This document shows positions 1 to 9,388 of a stretch of 64,000 bases of DNA, one piece after another. How positions within the stretch are numbered: the stretch's first letter is position 1; the number at the start of each line of letters is the position of its first letter. The notes beneath the pieces are model-generated. The model worked only from the letters and a program-made list of their open reading frames with translations. It was not told the origin of the DNA and made no database searches. The stretch is from Desulfopila aestuarii DSM 18488 (lineage in GTDB: Bacteria; Desulfobacterota; Desulfobulbia; Desulfobulbales; Desulfocapsaceae). The stretch covers positions 124,001-188,000 of the forward strand of contig NZ_FRFE01000001.1 of the NCBI RefSeq assembly GCF_900143695.1, in the 5' to 3' direction. Made by a program: the position numbers and the translations under genes.

Positions 1-304
1 CTGATAGCGATGTTGTTACTGCAGTATGAAATTGCGTTGTATCAGCTGTCAGTGCCAGAACAACAACGGACTTTTCGCTTAAGCCTGAAGATGAAATCTC
101 GCCATCCGTGGTACAGCCGATAAGCGGAATTCCCGCAGCAACAGAACTTATGCCCTCAAGTAATTGTTGCTGATCATAGCCTATATCAGCGAAGACCCAT
201 AACATGCCAGGCCTGTCAACGACCTGCTTCATGACCTGCCGGGTAACCTCTCTACCCGCTTCGAACGAATCTGTTTCCGTGCTAACAGCGCTGAATGCCT
301 TCAT
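1..304 (-). CDS. FIST N-terminal domain protein (partial, C-terminus beyond window)
   Basis: Reading leftwards from an ATG at 304, the frame stays open to the window edge (101 codons). The N-terminus begins MKAFSAVSTETDSF, followed by EAGREVTRQ, MLWVFADIGYDQQQLLEGI and IPLIGCTTDGEIS. This is the pattern of the FIST_N domain, a small-ligand sensory domain usually found in signalling proteins. The in-frame codon just before the ATG is TGA, and AAGGA lies about 8 nt upstream, so the start is well defined. It is the last visible gene of a minus-strand run beginning with an alcohol dehydrogenase at 2926. A strong stem-loop separates it from the preceding gene. The FIST_C half and any output domain cannot be seen. 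Confidence 0.75.
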   Translation of the reverse strand, partial: MKAFSAVSTETDSFEAGREVTRQVMKQVVDRPGMLWVFADIGYDQQQLLEGISSVAAGIPLIGCTTDGEISSSGLSEKSVVVLALTADTTQFHTAVTTSLS

Positions 305-360
305 TCAAGAAATTCCTTGTCTTGTCAGATAACTGTCCACCTCCTAAAGATTACCAGGTT

Positions 361-402
361 CTCTAACGAAAGATAGAGATTTCACTCTGTCTTTCGTTAG
401 AG
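361..402 (-). terminator. Strong stem-loop between FIST-like gene and FIST gene
   Basis: CTCTAACGAAAGA (361-373) pairs perfectly with TCTTTCGTTAGAG (390-402). One mismatch and a further 4-bp stem AGAG/CTCT enclose a 6-nt loop. No T-run follows on either strand, so it may be a processing or attenuation hairpin rather than a full terminator. It sits just downstream of the stop of the 332-aa protein gene. Confidence 0.55.
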
Positions 403-427
403 CTGGCTTCTTACGTGGATAGAACAC

Positions 428-1426
428 TTAACTGTCATACACCTGCAGGTATACCAGTGTCTGGTTCAACAGCTGATACGCGATTTCACCAAAGGTGATC
501 GGTCCGACAAATGGCGCAGTGCTTTTGCCTTCGAGACCGGAATAGAGGTAATTAAGAATGCAATTACAGGAAAAAACCACGCTTTCATCCGACAATCCAA
601 TTTTTTGCAATTGCGTAGTAAAAGCTGAGGCATAGTCCTCAACAGCCTTGGCATGTTTATATCGAACCCCGCTGAAGACAGGTGCATAAAACGCCACCTC
701 ACCGGTATTCTGATCAACATTCTGGAAGCTGATATTGACCAATGCTCCATAATAATCAGCAACCAGAGGGAGTTTTGTGTCAAGCTTGTTCCGTTCAATA
801 TACGCGGCGAAATTTTCCTTTACCCCATTAACGTTAACATCAGTGCATGAAAAGCCATCATCGGGGAAGGTCAAGGTATCACCGGCGCTTTGTTCGAAAA
901 TATTCACAATACCGACATCAATAACCTTTCCCGGTGGCAAGGTGACATGCATGACAATGGCGGCTTTTTCAAGAACCTCACCCGACTCGCCATTTACAAC
1001 TTTGGGTGAAATCTTACCGAGGTCATCAAGATGTACACCTGAAATCCAGCCTATCAGGGGTCGTGCACCAAAATCTTTATAATTCGGGGCATTGATAGCA
1101 AAAGTACTGTGTACCTCGCTCATTGCCGGAATAATGATAAAGCTGAAACCGCTTTCTCCTCCGTCACAATAGACCTGACCCAATTGATTCTGATCGTAGG
1201 CCTGTATCTCTACTTTTGAGGCCATTGCCGATATGTCGGTAACAAAAATCTTATCCTTTGACACCATGCCACCTTGCTCAGGTGAAATGAAATAAGGAAT
1301 CGTGCCCCCAATCCACTTGCCTTTTGGTAGTTGACCGAGGAGTGCTTCATCCCCGGCAAGTAAAAGTGTTTTGCCTTCTGAAATGAATTTCGCGACTTCG
1401 GCTGAAGTCAAAATGTCCTGTTGCAT
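428..1426 (-). CDS. FIST-like protein of unknown function (DUF6976-type)
   Basis: 332 aa with no signal peptide or membrane segment. I recall an uncharacterised family (DUF6976) with the same LPKGKWIGGTIPYF opening; this could not be verified here. The C-terminal 50 residues (SCNCILNYLYSGLEGK followed by GPITFGEIAYQLLNQTLVYL) resemble the end of FIST_C domains. The protein may therefore be a divergent FIST-type ligand-binding protein. It follows a 77-aa gene by 9 bp and lies in the same minus-strand run as the iron alcohol dehydrogenase at 1745-2926 and the FIST protein at the window edge. Three linked genes of this type beside an ADH suggest a role in sensing an alcohol or its metabolite, but that is inference. 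The start ATG at 1426 is preceded by AAGGAGAC. Confidence 0.7.
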   Translation of the reverse strand: MQQDILTSAEVAKFISEGKTLLLAGDEALLGQLPKGKWIGGTIPYFISPEQGGMVSKDKIFVTDISAMASKVEIQAYDQNQLGQVYCDGGESGFSFIIIPAMSEVHSTFAINAPNYKDFGARPLIGWISGVHLDDLGKISPKVVNGESGEVLEKAAIVMHVTLPPGKVIDVGIVNIFEQSAGDTLTFPDDGFSCTDVNVNGVKENFAAYIERNKLDTKLPLVADYYGALVNISFQNVDQNTGEVAFYAPVFSGVRYKHAKAVEDYASAFTTQLQKIGLSDESVVFSCNCILNYLYSGLEGKSTAPFVGPITFGEIAYQLLNQTLVYLQVYDS

Positions 1427-1435
1427 AATGTCTCC

Positions 1436-1669
1436 TTATCCGAAGATGGTTTTGAGATCGGTTTGGACTGTGGGAGCCGCACTATTCTTTTCAAATAGAG
1501 CGTGTAGGTTATTTATAGCATCATTAATGTTTGCCGGCGAAGGGTCGGCACTGACAGTACGTACGGCGCGACCGAGAAAAATTTTTGCCGCCAGAAATTT
1601 CAGTTCATAGGTCTTTTTCCCGGTTACGATATCTTTCCATTGTGGTTTATTTTTTGGGGGAACATCCAT
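1436..1669 (-). CDS. Small conserved-looking hypothetical protein (77 aa)
   Basis: A 77-aa soluble protein, rich in Lys and Ala, beginning MDVPPKNKPQWKDIVTGKKT. I do not recognise the family. A good ribosome-binding site (GGAGG, 9 nt upstream) supports the ATG at 1669. It lies 75 bp after the ADH gene and 9 bp before the FIST-like gene, all on the minus strand, so it is probably co-transcribed with both. No Cys motif, signal peptide or transmembrane segment is visible. The predicted helices VTGKKTYELKFLAAKIFLG and NINDAINNLHALFEK suggest a small helical protein. Function unknown. Confidence 0.6.
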   Translation of the reverse strand: MDVPPKNKPQWKDIVTGKKTYELKFLAAKIFLGRAVRTVSADPSPANINDAINNLHALFEKNSAAPTVQTDLKTIFG

Positions 1670-1744
1670 GAGAACATACCTCCATGATGGCTGGAAAATA
1701 TCTGCACTTGAGTGCGATATTCCCTCAAGTACAATATTGAAATA

Positions 1745-2926
1745 CTATAGAGCTGCCTCGTAAATGCTAGCAACCTCTGCATCCTTGAGTTGTGTTGGGT
1801 TCGTCAGACCACAGGCGTCTTTTTGGGCATTTCCGGTCATTATGGCGATGTCCTCTTTTCTGACATTTTTGCCATAGCGCTTACCAAGTTCGATCAGCCC
1901 GGCGGGTATACCGATGTCAGTGGATAATTGTTTGATGGCATCCAGACACTTCTCGGCAGCGGCTCGCATGGAAAGACCTTCAACATTTTCGCCGAGGAAC
2001 CTGGCCATATCAACGAAACGCTCCAGTTTAGCGTTCATGTTGGCGCGTTGTACATGGGGAAGGAGAATAGCGTTGCATTCGCCGTGGGGCAGATCATAAA
2101 AGCCACCAAGTTGGTGCGCCATGGCGTGAACATGGCCAAGGCTTGCATTGTTGAATGCCATGCCGGCCAGGTATTGGGCGTAACACATACCATCGCGTGC
2201 CTCAAGATCAGTGCCGTTCGCAACTGCTTTACGCAGGAACCGGGCGATCAATTCCATAGCCTTCTGGGCACAGGCATCGGTCATGGGTGTAGCAATAGTG
2301 GATACGTAGGCCTCAACAGCGTGAGTAAGGGCATCCATACCTGTAGCCGCAGTCAGTGCCGGCGGCATGCCAACCATCAAGAGCGGGTCATCTATGGCGA
2401 TACCGGGAGTTACACGCCAATCAACAATGGCCATTTTTACTTTTCGTGAAGTGTCGGTGATAATACAGAATCGAGTCATTTCCGAGGCAGTCCCAGCGGT
2501 GGTATTGACTGCCAGGTAAGGTGGCATCGGCTTGCTGGACTTATCTACACCTTCAAAGTCGTGGATCTTGCCACCATTCGCGACGACAAGGCCAATTCCC
2601 TTACCACAGTCATGGGAGCTACCACCCCCAAGAGAAATGAGGGAATCACATTTATTCTTGGTATAGACCTCAACACCGGCGTGGACGTTGTTATCAGTCG
2701 GATTGGGAATTGTATCGTCATACACCTCATATTTCATTTTCGCAGCATCTAGCAGCTCCGTAATCTGCTTGGTAATACCGCAACCAGTAATCCCTTTGTC
2801 AGTGACTATTAATGGTTTTTTTCCACCAAGTGCCTTGATTTTATTCGGTATCTCTTTTGCTGCACCAATACCGATAAGCGTGACACTGGGAATAAAAAAG
2901 CCATAGACCATCTCTTGAATAGCCAT
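1745..2926 (-). CDS. Iron-containing alcohol dehydrogenase (ADH1)
   Basis: 393 aa, the usual length for group III (iron-dependent) NAD(P)-linked alcohol dehydrogenases that interconvert primary alcohols and aldehydes in the cytoplasm. The nucleotide-binding motif GGGSSHDCGKG is at about residues 100-110. Metal ligands by alignment to FucO are D198 and H202 (MDALTHAVEAY), H267 (HVHAMAH) and H281 (YDLPHGECNA), all present. It has the same length as ADH2 at 11205-12386 and is very similar throughout (roughly 80% identical by eye), so the two are paralogues. Unlike ADH2, no clear sigma-54 promoter or GGGTCA-type repeat is visible upstream. GAGAGG lies 6 nt before the ATG. FIST-type and small-protein genes follow downstream in the same direction. 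Confidence 0.95.
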   Translation of the reverse strand: MAIQEMVYGFFIPSVTLIGIGAAKEIPNKIKALGGKKPLIVTDKGITGCGITKQITELLDAAKMKYEVYDDTIPNPTDNNVHAGVEVYTKNKCDSLISLGGGSSHDCGKGIGLVVANGGKIHDFEGVDKSSKPMPPYLAVNTTAGTASEMTRFCIITDTSRKVKMAIVDWRVTPGIAIDDPLLMVGMPPALTAATGMDALTHAVEAYVSTIATPMTDACAQKAMELIARFLRKAVANGTDLEARDGMCYAQYLAGMAFNNASLGHVHAMAHQLGGFYDLPHGECNAILLPHVQRANMNAKLERFVDMARFLGENVEGLSMRAAAEKCLDAIKQLSTDIGIPAGLIELGKRYGKNVRKEDIAIMTGNAQKDACGLTNPTQLKDAEVASIYEAAL

Positions 2927-3518
2927 GATGAACCTCTCATTTTGAATTGTAGGGTTACTTGCATGGACAGAGCTGGAAGTTCCTTTACAATCTCAGTGAA
3001 ATTGTTGCAAAGAACGGAACATTCCTTGTATAGGTTGATTACGCTAGGACAGGTCGAATTTTCACCTCCTTTTCTGTCCGCAACACAGTTGACAGGAAAA
3101 AATTCACTTTCCAAACGACTAGCATCTTTCAGGAAAGGAGGTTTACGACTCTTTTAGAAAAGAAGGTTAAGAGTACTTTCGAAGACGTCTTTGGCTCATG
3201 AATGCAGTTGTATATGCCTGATCAAACACCTCGATCTTCACGCATTCCGGATGATGCTATCTTGATGACTCCAGCAATGGTCATTCATGCAGCGACCGTC
3301 ACTGATTTAGTCTAGCACAGAGGTTTTGTGACAATCAAGGCGCTGGGGAGTACTATTCATCCGGACGAATGCTGTAGTACTATTACGGCAGGGAGGCAAA
3401 CCAGATGAGGGGTGAACAAGAAGAGAAAAAAATAGACCTTTTACCAACATATTGAATCGCATTTTCCAGTCGCTAGACCAGCACGATTCGGGCGCGTGAG
3501 TTGTTAGGCATGCATTCC
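2927..3518. other. Intergenic region upstream of ADH1, with a long-range inverted repeat
   Basis: About 590 bp with no convincing gene; the short frames here lack family resemblance and ribosome sites. ACCTCCTTTTCTG (3064-3076) is nearly complementary to CAGGAAAGGAGGT (3130-3142), with one mismatch. A smaller CTGTC/GACAG hairpin lies inside. This is probably the leader of the ADH1 operon. I could not identify a convincing promoter. Confidence 0.4.
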
Positions 3519-3558
3519 AAAAAAAAAATGAGCTACCTGGTGGAAGAACAGACCTCAT
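3519..3558 (-). terminator. Possible rho-independent terminator of the hybrid kinase gene
   Basis: On the minus strand, ATGAG (3558-3554) and an inner CTG can pair with CAG and CTCAT (3532-3528). Ten consecutive Ts (3528-3519) follow. The stem is short and interrupted, so the call rests mainly on the T-run and the position, 18 bp after the stop codon at 3576. Confidence 0.45.
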
Positions 3559-3575
3559 GTAGAAAGCCACGAAAC

Positions 3576-6170
3576 CTAATCGGTAGAAATCATTTCACCC
3601 GAAAAGATTTTGGCAAGGACTGCTGCGATATCTGAAATTGACACAGGTTTGGAAAGATACTCGGTCATGCCCATAGCCAGAAATTTTTCTCGATCACCTG
3701 ACAATGCGTTGGCTGTCAAAGCGATGATGGGAATATGCGGATCAATCTCCTGAAAGGTCTGGTTTCGGATATGTTTGGTTGCTTCTGTTCCATTCATCTT
3801 CGGCATCTGGATATCCATAAACACACAATCAAACGTCTCCTGTCTAAGTAGATCCAGAGCTTGCTCTCCATCTGCAACACATACCGAGTCATGCCCCAGT
3901 TTCTCAAGAGACTTGCGGATCATCAACTCGTTGATGCTATTATCCTCAGCCACCAATACCCGTAGCCTGTCAACGGAGAGAGGAGAACTGATCTGCTGAG
4001 CTACAGATTGGGATACTGCAATCGCTTCCTGATCCGGAATTTCGGCCCGAACACATACGATTACAGTTGTACCCTGGTCCACGTTGCTCTCCAACCGAAC
4101 CTCTCCTCCCATAAATCCGACGATACGCTTGACAATAGACAACCCCAAACCTGTCCCCGAAGCCAGGGCGTCCATGGTAGAACTCCCCTGCACAAATGGC
4201 TCGAACAGACGTTCCTGCTGCTCTTTCGGGATACCGATACCGGTGTCTTGCACCCGGAGTTCCAATTCAACCTGCCGGTCATCCAGTGAACGCACATCCA
4301 GAACAATGCAGATTTCACCGTTATTGGTAAACTTCACCGCATTGCCCACCAGATTATACATAATCTGGCGTAATCGCACCTGATCTGCCATAATAAACTG
4401 GGGCACATGACCTGCGATATCGGTCCGCAGAACCACATCCTTGCTTTGAGCCGGAAACCGAAAGATCTCCATCACACTGTATACCAGGCTATGTAGATCA
4501 AAGATCACGTTTACCAGCTCGAACTTGCCGGCTTCTATCTTCGACAGATCCAGGATGTCATTGATAATTGCCAGCAGCCCTTCGCCCGAGTTAATGGCGA
4601 CATCCAGATACTGACGACGTTCCGCATCCAGATCGCCCATACGGATGAACTGCAGCATACCCAAAAGACCATTTAACGGGGTACGAATCTCGTGACTCAT
4701 ACTGGCGAGAAATTCACTTTTGGCCTGATTGGCCATCTCAGCCTGCCGTTTTGCGTCCATGAGCTGCTTTTCTGCTTCTTTACGCTCACGGATGTCTCTT
4801 GCAATACACAACGATGCTCGCTGCCCTTTGAAGGTGAATGTCTGAGCACTAATTTCCACCGGCAGAAGCTGCCCATTCCGGGAGCGTAGCGTCATCTCAA
4901 AGACAGCCTTACCGTCTTGTGCGAGACGACGATGCATCTCTTGGGTGTACGTGAGATCATATAAGTGCGTGATCTCACGAGGACCAATTTGCAGGAGATC
5001 GTCGCGGGAATAGCCCAGCCAGGTGCAAGCCAACGTGTTGGCGTCTAAAATGGTTCCCGGTTGGTGAAATTCATCCAGGCCCACCACGAAGATAGCATCA
5101 TTGGCCGCTTCAAAAAGAACATGATAGCGTTCCTCGGATTCCTGCCTGGCCTGCTGGGCCAGGATACGATCGGTGATATCGGAGCTCGTGCCGAGAATGG
5201 CTTTATCCCCCTGGAAATCGACGACCGACGGAGTGAAGTCGATCCAGCGCACTGAACCATCCTTATGGAGGATTTTGAACTCATACCTCCGAGGCACCTC
5301 AGGACTGTTGGGATCCTGCAATCGCATCATGCCCCTGGCTAAAAGCAGGTCGTGAAATTCAGGATGAACGACTTTGGTAAAGAGTGTGTTTTCCAACTCT
5401 TCCAACCGATAGCCAGTGATGGCCTCAGCGGCAGGGTTCAAATATACAAATCTGTTATCATGAATCAGGGTCACGGCAGAAGCGGTATTTTCGGTCAGGG
5501 TACGGAAAAGGTACTCGCTCTCGTCAAGTTTTGTCAGCAGTCCTTCGTTCCGCAACTGCAGCAGAGAGAGGGTTGCGAACTCCTGATTGGCACGCCAGGC
5601 AACCACAAACATCAATACCGTAAAAAGTGCCAGGATAAGGGCCATGGCAAGATACATCGAATCTGCGGACATCGAAAAAAGCAGCAACTGCATTGGCAGA
5701 ATATGCGCCAGACCATAGCACACAAAGCAGTAATACAACGGCGCGAGATAGACTGCGGCACCGGTCAAGGTCCCCCCCAACAGAAGAATATGAAAGGCCT
5801 GGGCCAAGGGAGGCAGGTCAGTCAAAAACAAAGGTGCACTTATACCCCAGATAAAACCTGACAGAAAAAAACCAACCAGCAGAAGCCGCGTCCATGCTTT
5901 ATGGGAAAAGCGGGTTGAATTTGCCTTATAGGCAAACAGCAAACCGGCACGTGGCAGGAGGCTCAAAAGTAGTGCTCCGTACCAGGACAACAGAGTATCG
6001 CTGGGAAGAAGTTTGAAGAGGACAATAAGAAATACGGTGGCATTAAGTCCAGATGCGACCATCGAGATGCGCATATTGGAAAACAGATGCTCCAATTGCC
6101 GTTCATGTAACCGGTCTATGACATGCTCTTCATGAAGCGTATCCGCTCCAGCACCACTATTGATCAACAT
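3576..6170 (-). CDS. Membrane-bound hybrid sensor histidine kinase with PAS domains and receiver
   Basis: 864 aa. The first ~200 residues contain about six hydrophobic segments, forming an integral-membrane sensor region. Two PAS domains follow (around 215-340, beginning EYLFRTLTENTASAVTLI, and 345-465, beginning ERYHVLFEAANDAIFVV). Next come a HisKA dimerisation helix with the phospho-accepting His in MSHEIRTPLNGLLGML and an HATPase_c domain (NLVGNAVKFTN, DTGIGIP, GTGLGLSIV). The C-terminus is a receiver domain (VAEDNSINE, DCVFMDIQMPKMNG). It lies 80 bp downstream of another hybrid kinase gene on the same strand. No separate response regulator or Hpt protein lies beside it, so its output partner is unknown. 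The ATG at 6170 has only a modest Shine-Dalgarno sequence (GAGGAA). Confidence 0.93.
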   Translation of the reverse strand: MLINSGAGADTLHEEHVIDRLHERQLEHLFSNMRISMVASGLNATVFLIVLFKLLPSDTLLSWYGALLLSLLPRAGLLFAYKANSTRFSHKAWTRLLLVGFFLSGFIWGISAPLFLTDLPPLAQAFHILLLGGTLTGAAVYLAPLYYCFVCYGLAHILPMQLLLFSMSADSMYLAMALILALFTVLMFVVAWRANQEFATLSLLQLRNEGLLTKLDESEYLFRTLTENTASAVTLIHDNRFVYLNPAAEAITGYRLEELENTLFTKVVHPEFHDLLLARGMMRLQDPNSPEVPRRYEFKILHKDGSVRWIDFTPSVVDFQGDKAILGTSSDITDRILAQQARQESEERYHVLFEAANDAIFVVGLDEFHQPGTILDANTLACTWLGYSRDDLLQIGPREITHLYDLTYTQEMHRRLAQDGKAVFEMTLRSRNGQLLPVEISAQTFTFKGQRASLCIARDIRERKEAEKQLMDAKRQAEMANQAKSEFLASMSHEIRTPLNGLLGMLQFIRMGDLDAERRQYLDVAINSGEGLLAIINDILDLSKIEAGKFELVNVIFDLHSLVYSVMEIFRFPAQSKDVVLRTDIAGHVPQFIMADQVRLRQIMYNLVGNAVKFTNNGEICIVLDVRSLDDRQVELELRVQDTGIGIPKEQQERLFEPFVQGSSTMDALASGTGLGLSIVKRIVGFMGGEVRLESNVDQGTTVIVCVRAEIPDQEAIAVSQSVAQQISSPLSVDRLRVLVAEDNSINELMIRKSLEKLGHDSVCVADGEQALDLLRQETFDCVFMDIQMPKMNGTEATKHIRNQTFQEIDPHIPIIALTANALSGDREKFLAMGMTEYLSKPVSISDIAAVLAKIFSGEMISTD

Positions 6171-6250
6171 AAGAAACGCATTCCTCTCCTCACAGAATAG
6201 AGCAAGACTGATAACCCGATTCCATCATTCACGACCTGTTTCCTTAACGG

Positions 6251-8101
6251 TTACCGTTGTTGTTGAGTCGGGTTGGTATTCACCAAGACCTGACTCACAG
6301 CCTGGGCGAGGTCTTCCAGATGAAATGGTTTTTGCAGAATCCGATGTATAAGGTTTTCCTTCAAGCTTTCTGAAGCGATGTCATCTTTATAGCCTGTCCA
6401 GAGCATGATAGGTAGACTTGGATAAAGCACTTTAAGTGAATTTGCGAGTTCTACACCACTCATCTCAGGCATCGTCAGGTCAGTGATAACGAGATCTATC
6501 GAATTCTCTTCTTGTAAAAAGGCAATTGCCTCTTTCGGTTTATTAAAAGACATCACTTTGTAGCCCAACCCTTCAAGGATGGATTTACCCATATCCAACA
6601 CCTGAATTTCGTCATCGACTAAGACAATAGTTTGGCCACTTCCTGTTGGAGTATCCGACAATTTGTCTATCTCGATAATGCCCTCTTCAGTTTGAGGCAG
6701 ATATATCGAAAAGGTTGTCCCCACTCCGACTGTACTGTCGACGATTATGGCTCCACCATGGTTGTGAACAATGCCATGTACGACTGCGAGCCCCATGCCA
6801 GTACCTTTCCCGGATTGTTTGGTGGTAAAGAATGGTTCGAAAATTCTCGGCAGAATTTCATCAGGTATACCTGGGCCATCATCGCTAATCTCAAGACAGC
6901 AGTAGCGTCCGGGCTGCAATACGGATATTCCTGCCTGTTGCCCATTGATAGAATCATCTCGAAGTGCGATTTTAAGGGTTCCACTTCTATCACCGATCGC
7001 CTGTGCGCCATTGGTTGTAAGATTCATTATAACCTGGTGCAGCCGGGTTGAATCGCCTTTAATCCGTATATCAGGGTCTAAAACCGTTTCTATCCGAATA
7101 TTCGCCGGCAAAGAGACCCGCATGAGATGAAGTGCTTCATCAACCACGGTGGCAAGTGTCAGGATCTCCTGAGGGCTGTCTGTTCTCCTGCTGAAAACAA
7201 GAATTTGCGAAATCAGATTCCTCGCTCTCTGGCCTGCGCCTATTATTTTTTTCAAATTGCCGTGAAGCTCAGAATGAGGCTCACACTTCAAACAACTGAG
7301 TTCTGCAAACCCGAGAATAGCTGCAAGGATATTGTTGAAGTCGTGAGCTATACCTCCGGCCAGATTGCCCAAAGCCTCCATCTTTTGAGCCTGATTGAGC
7401 TGCTGTTCCAAATTTTTCCGCCGTACGAGTTCATTCTTTGTTTTTTCAATCAGGTTAGAGACTGCATCGGCAAGAAGGTCAATTTCATCGCGGAATTTCA
7501 CGCGGTCATTGCATACTGGTGGATCCAGGCTATCGATCTTTTTCAGATCGATTTTACGGGTATACTGCTCAAGGATAAGCAGACGCTGAATTACCTGGCG
7601 GTGAAAAAGAGAAAATAATATGAGTGCTATCCCAAAGACGCTCAGAATATTCGTGAACAGAAACCTCGGGAGATCGTTGTATATATAGGTCGGAATTGTG
7701 TCATAGTGACTTTGGAGGTAAATTTTGCCAATTTCTATCTCATCGTCACTGTCGCCGCCTTCGTACAATATTGACGTCTGGAACTCCAGATACGGGCTCT
7801 TGTTCCGTGTACCGTGTTGCAGGCATTTGGAAATTTTATTGTCGCATATCTCAACAAAACTGATGACCTGACTTGTCTGGCTTTCCAGTATTGTTCTGAC
7901 CATGTTCCAGTCATACAGCCAGACCGCTTCCCGGATGGTAACTTTGGCCCCTTTTTCAAAGTTCACAAACTCTTCATGAATTCTTGTCTTTTCTGCCTCT
8001 CGATATCGAAAAAGATCGATAAAAGAAATTGCAAGGACTATTAAGGTGCAGGTGAGTACGGTGGAAAGTACAATCTTTAATTTAAGACTTACGATTTTCA
8101 T
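6251..8101 (-). CDS. Hybrid sensor histidine kinase with periplasmic sensor and C-terminal receiver
   Basis: 616 aa. A transmembrane helix at ~10-30 and a second at ~145-165 flank an extracytoplasmic sensor segment. A HAMP-like linker leads to HisKA ([22 protein letters not shown], with His in AHDFNN), HATPase_c ([31 protein letters not shown]) and a C-terminal REC domain ([22 protein letters not shown]). The AHDFNN form of the H-box places it with kinases often carrying C-terminal receivers. It starts 25 bp after the stop of a periplasmic binding-protein gene, suggesting that this soluble protein presents a ligand to the kinase. That link is inferred from gene order. Confidence 0.93.
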   Translation of the reverse strand: MKIVSLKLKIVLSTVLTCTLIVLAISFIDLFRYREAEKTRIHEEFVNFEKGAKVTIREAVWLYDWNMVRTILESQTSQVISFVEICDNKISKCLQHGTRNKSPYLEFQTSILYEGGDSDDEIEIGKIYLQSHYDTIPTYIYNDLPRFLFTNILSVFGIALILFSLFHRQVIQRLLILEQYTRKIDLKKIDSLDPPVCNDRVKFRDEIDLLADAVSNLIEKTKNELVRRKNLEQQLNQAQKMEALGNLAGGIAHDFNNILAAILGFAELSCLKCEPHSELHGNLKKIIGAGQRARNLISQILVFSRRTDSPQEILTLATVVDEALHLMRVSLPANIRIETVLDPDIRIKGDSTRLHQVIMNLTTNGAQAIGDRSGTLKIALRDDSINGQQAGISVLQPGRYCCLEISDDGPGIPDEILPRIFEPFFTTKQSGKGTGMGLAVVHGIVHNHGGAIIVDSTVGVGTTFSIYLPQTEEGIIEIDKLSDTPTGSGQTIVLVDDEIQVLDMGKSILEGLGYKVMSFNKPKEAIAFLQEENSIDLVITDLTMPEMSGVELANSLKVLYPSLPIMLWTGYKDDIASESLKENLIHRILQKPFHLEDLAQAVSQVLVNTNPTQQQR

Positions 8102-8126
8102 TGGTTACTTCCTTCGCATCAGCAGA

Positions 8127-8891
8127 TTACTTTCCTGAAACGCCGAACTCAAATTTTGGCATGCGAAAGTTCCAATGCGTATATACCTGCTGAAGTGCCC
8201 CCTCCCTATACAAGCGTTCGATCTCCTTTTCATAATGATTTCTGAGTTTATGCCCTCTTGGCGTATCGGCAAACACTGGAAAATACTTCCTTGTTCCAAC
8301 TATCTCCAAACCAAACTTTGCCGGGTCGTACTTCTCGCCAGCGTTGACAAATGATTGATTTATCAGATTGAGGTCGTCAATATAGAAATCAGCCCTGTCA
8401 TATATAACCATTTTCAAGGCCGACTCACCGCTTCGAACTTCTGTGAAATCAATAGGTACTGCAAAATCTATCTTTGAATAATATCCTTCTCTCCACACAA
8501 GTCTTTGTCCTTTGATCGTGAGATCTCCTTCCCATGGCTCGAACTTTTCACGGAGATAAAGTGCATAAAAATCGTTTTCGTACATTGGCAAAGAAGCAAG
8601 TACCAGATGTTCGATTTCTTTTGTCTCACACATCTTTATATCTGCACGACCAATGGCAACCATTGAATTAGCCTGCACTGTTGGTACATAAAAATGTTTC
8701 ACTGCATATCCAGCAAAAACCTGTTTAATAATGTCATGATACAGTCCACTGCCATCTTCGTTGGTAAACCGATCCCATGACGGCCCAGCTGTTACAATGG
8801 TCTTCTCATCTTCCGCCATAACCGAACTGATTGCCTGCAACAAAAACAAGCTCACCACCATGGCGATAAAGCGATGGTATTTCATCATCAC
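8127..8891 (-). CDS. Periplasmic amino-acid-type solute-binding protein (SBP_bac_3-like)
   Basis: 254 aa with a clear signal peptide (hydrophobic FIAMVVSLFLLQAISSVMA, cleavage near residue 26). The mature part has the type-2 periplasmic binding fold pattern (WDRFTNEDGSGLYHDIIKQVF, RADIKMCETKE, YDRADFYIDDLN). It is short for a transporter-associated binding protein and has no ABC permease beside it. Two sensor kinases follow at once (25 bp and then 80 bp). A role as sensory input for the kinase at 6251-8101 is the simplest reading, and transport is unlikely from the context. The start MMMKYH is ambiguous by one or two codons. AGGAGG lies close upstream. Confidence 0.8.
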   Translation of the reverse strand: MMMKYHRFIAMVVSLFLLQAISSVMAEDEKTIVTAGPSWDRFTNEDGSGLYHDIIKQVFAGYAVKHFYVPTVQANSMVAIGRADIKMCETKEIEHLVLASLPMYENDFYALYLREKFEPWEGDLTIKGQRLVWREGYYSKIDFAVPIDFTEVRSGESALKMVIYDRADFYIDDLNLINQSFVNAGEKYDPAKFGLEIVGTRKYFPVFADTPRGHKLRNHYEKEIERLYREGALQQVYTHWNFRMPKFEFGVSGK

Positions 8892-9285
8892 TCTTCAAAT
8901 CCTCCTGGAACAATTTCACCTTATTGTATTGTGCACGGCTTTTCGAGAGTTGCCCCTAGCCAGTCATTTCATCATTGTCCCGCACACAAACAGTCTTTTA
9001 CCTGCTGCGTATATCGTTAAAACTCCGGTGTATATTTATGGTAGACCGCTCGACGTAGCTGCCCGCCATGAGGGCCCCGATCCTTTACGGTAAAGGTCTT
9101 CGTACGCATTGACTACCCGACCCTTTCTTAACATCAAAAGTGATTGGCAACTGAACAACAAGTTCAGAGCTAACAAGGCCATACAAAATAATCAAACATC
9201 TTTTCTATCATCTTCTAAATGGCAATGGCGTGTCAACATACAGACAAGATTAATTTCACGTACGCGTGTCTCTTGAAGCAAGAAA
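8892..9285. other. Intergenic region; one perfect palindrome
   Basis: No gene recognised between the binding-protein start and the AOR terminator. CCTTTAC-G-GTAAAGG (9082-9096) is a perfect 7-1-7 palindrome that could be an operator for the binding-protein/kinase operon. Nothing else was seen. Confidence 0.35.
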
Positions 9286-9327
9286 CCGTTACTGGCATGT
9301 CGATGTTTATCAACATGCCGGTAACGG
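9286..9327 (-). terminator. Terminator after the aldehyde oxidoreductase gene
   Basis: CCGTTACTGGCATGT (9286-9300) pairs with ACATGCCGGTAACGG (9313-9327) over 15 bp with one mismatch. On the minus strand it is followed by TTTCTTGCTTC. It lies about 60 bp after the stop at 9389. Confidence 0.7.
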
Positions 9328-9388
9328 CTGGTGGACAGGTAGCAGGAGAGGACTACCCGGAGGAACGCATCAAACAAGAGAGAAGTTG

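Noticed and set aside
3005..3045. Sigma-54-like promoter upstream of ADH1 (minus-strand TGTTCCG-N4-TTGC)
   Set aside because: The invariant GG of the -24 element is not present, so it was not called.
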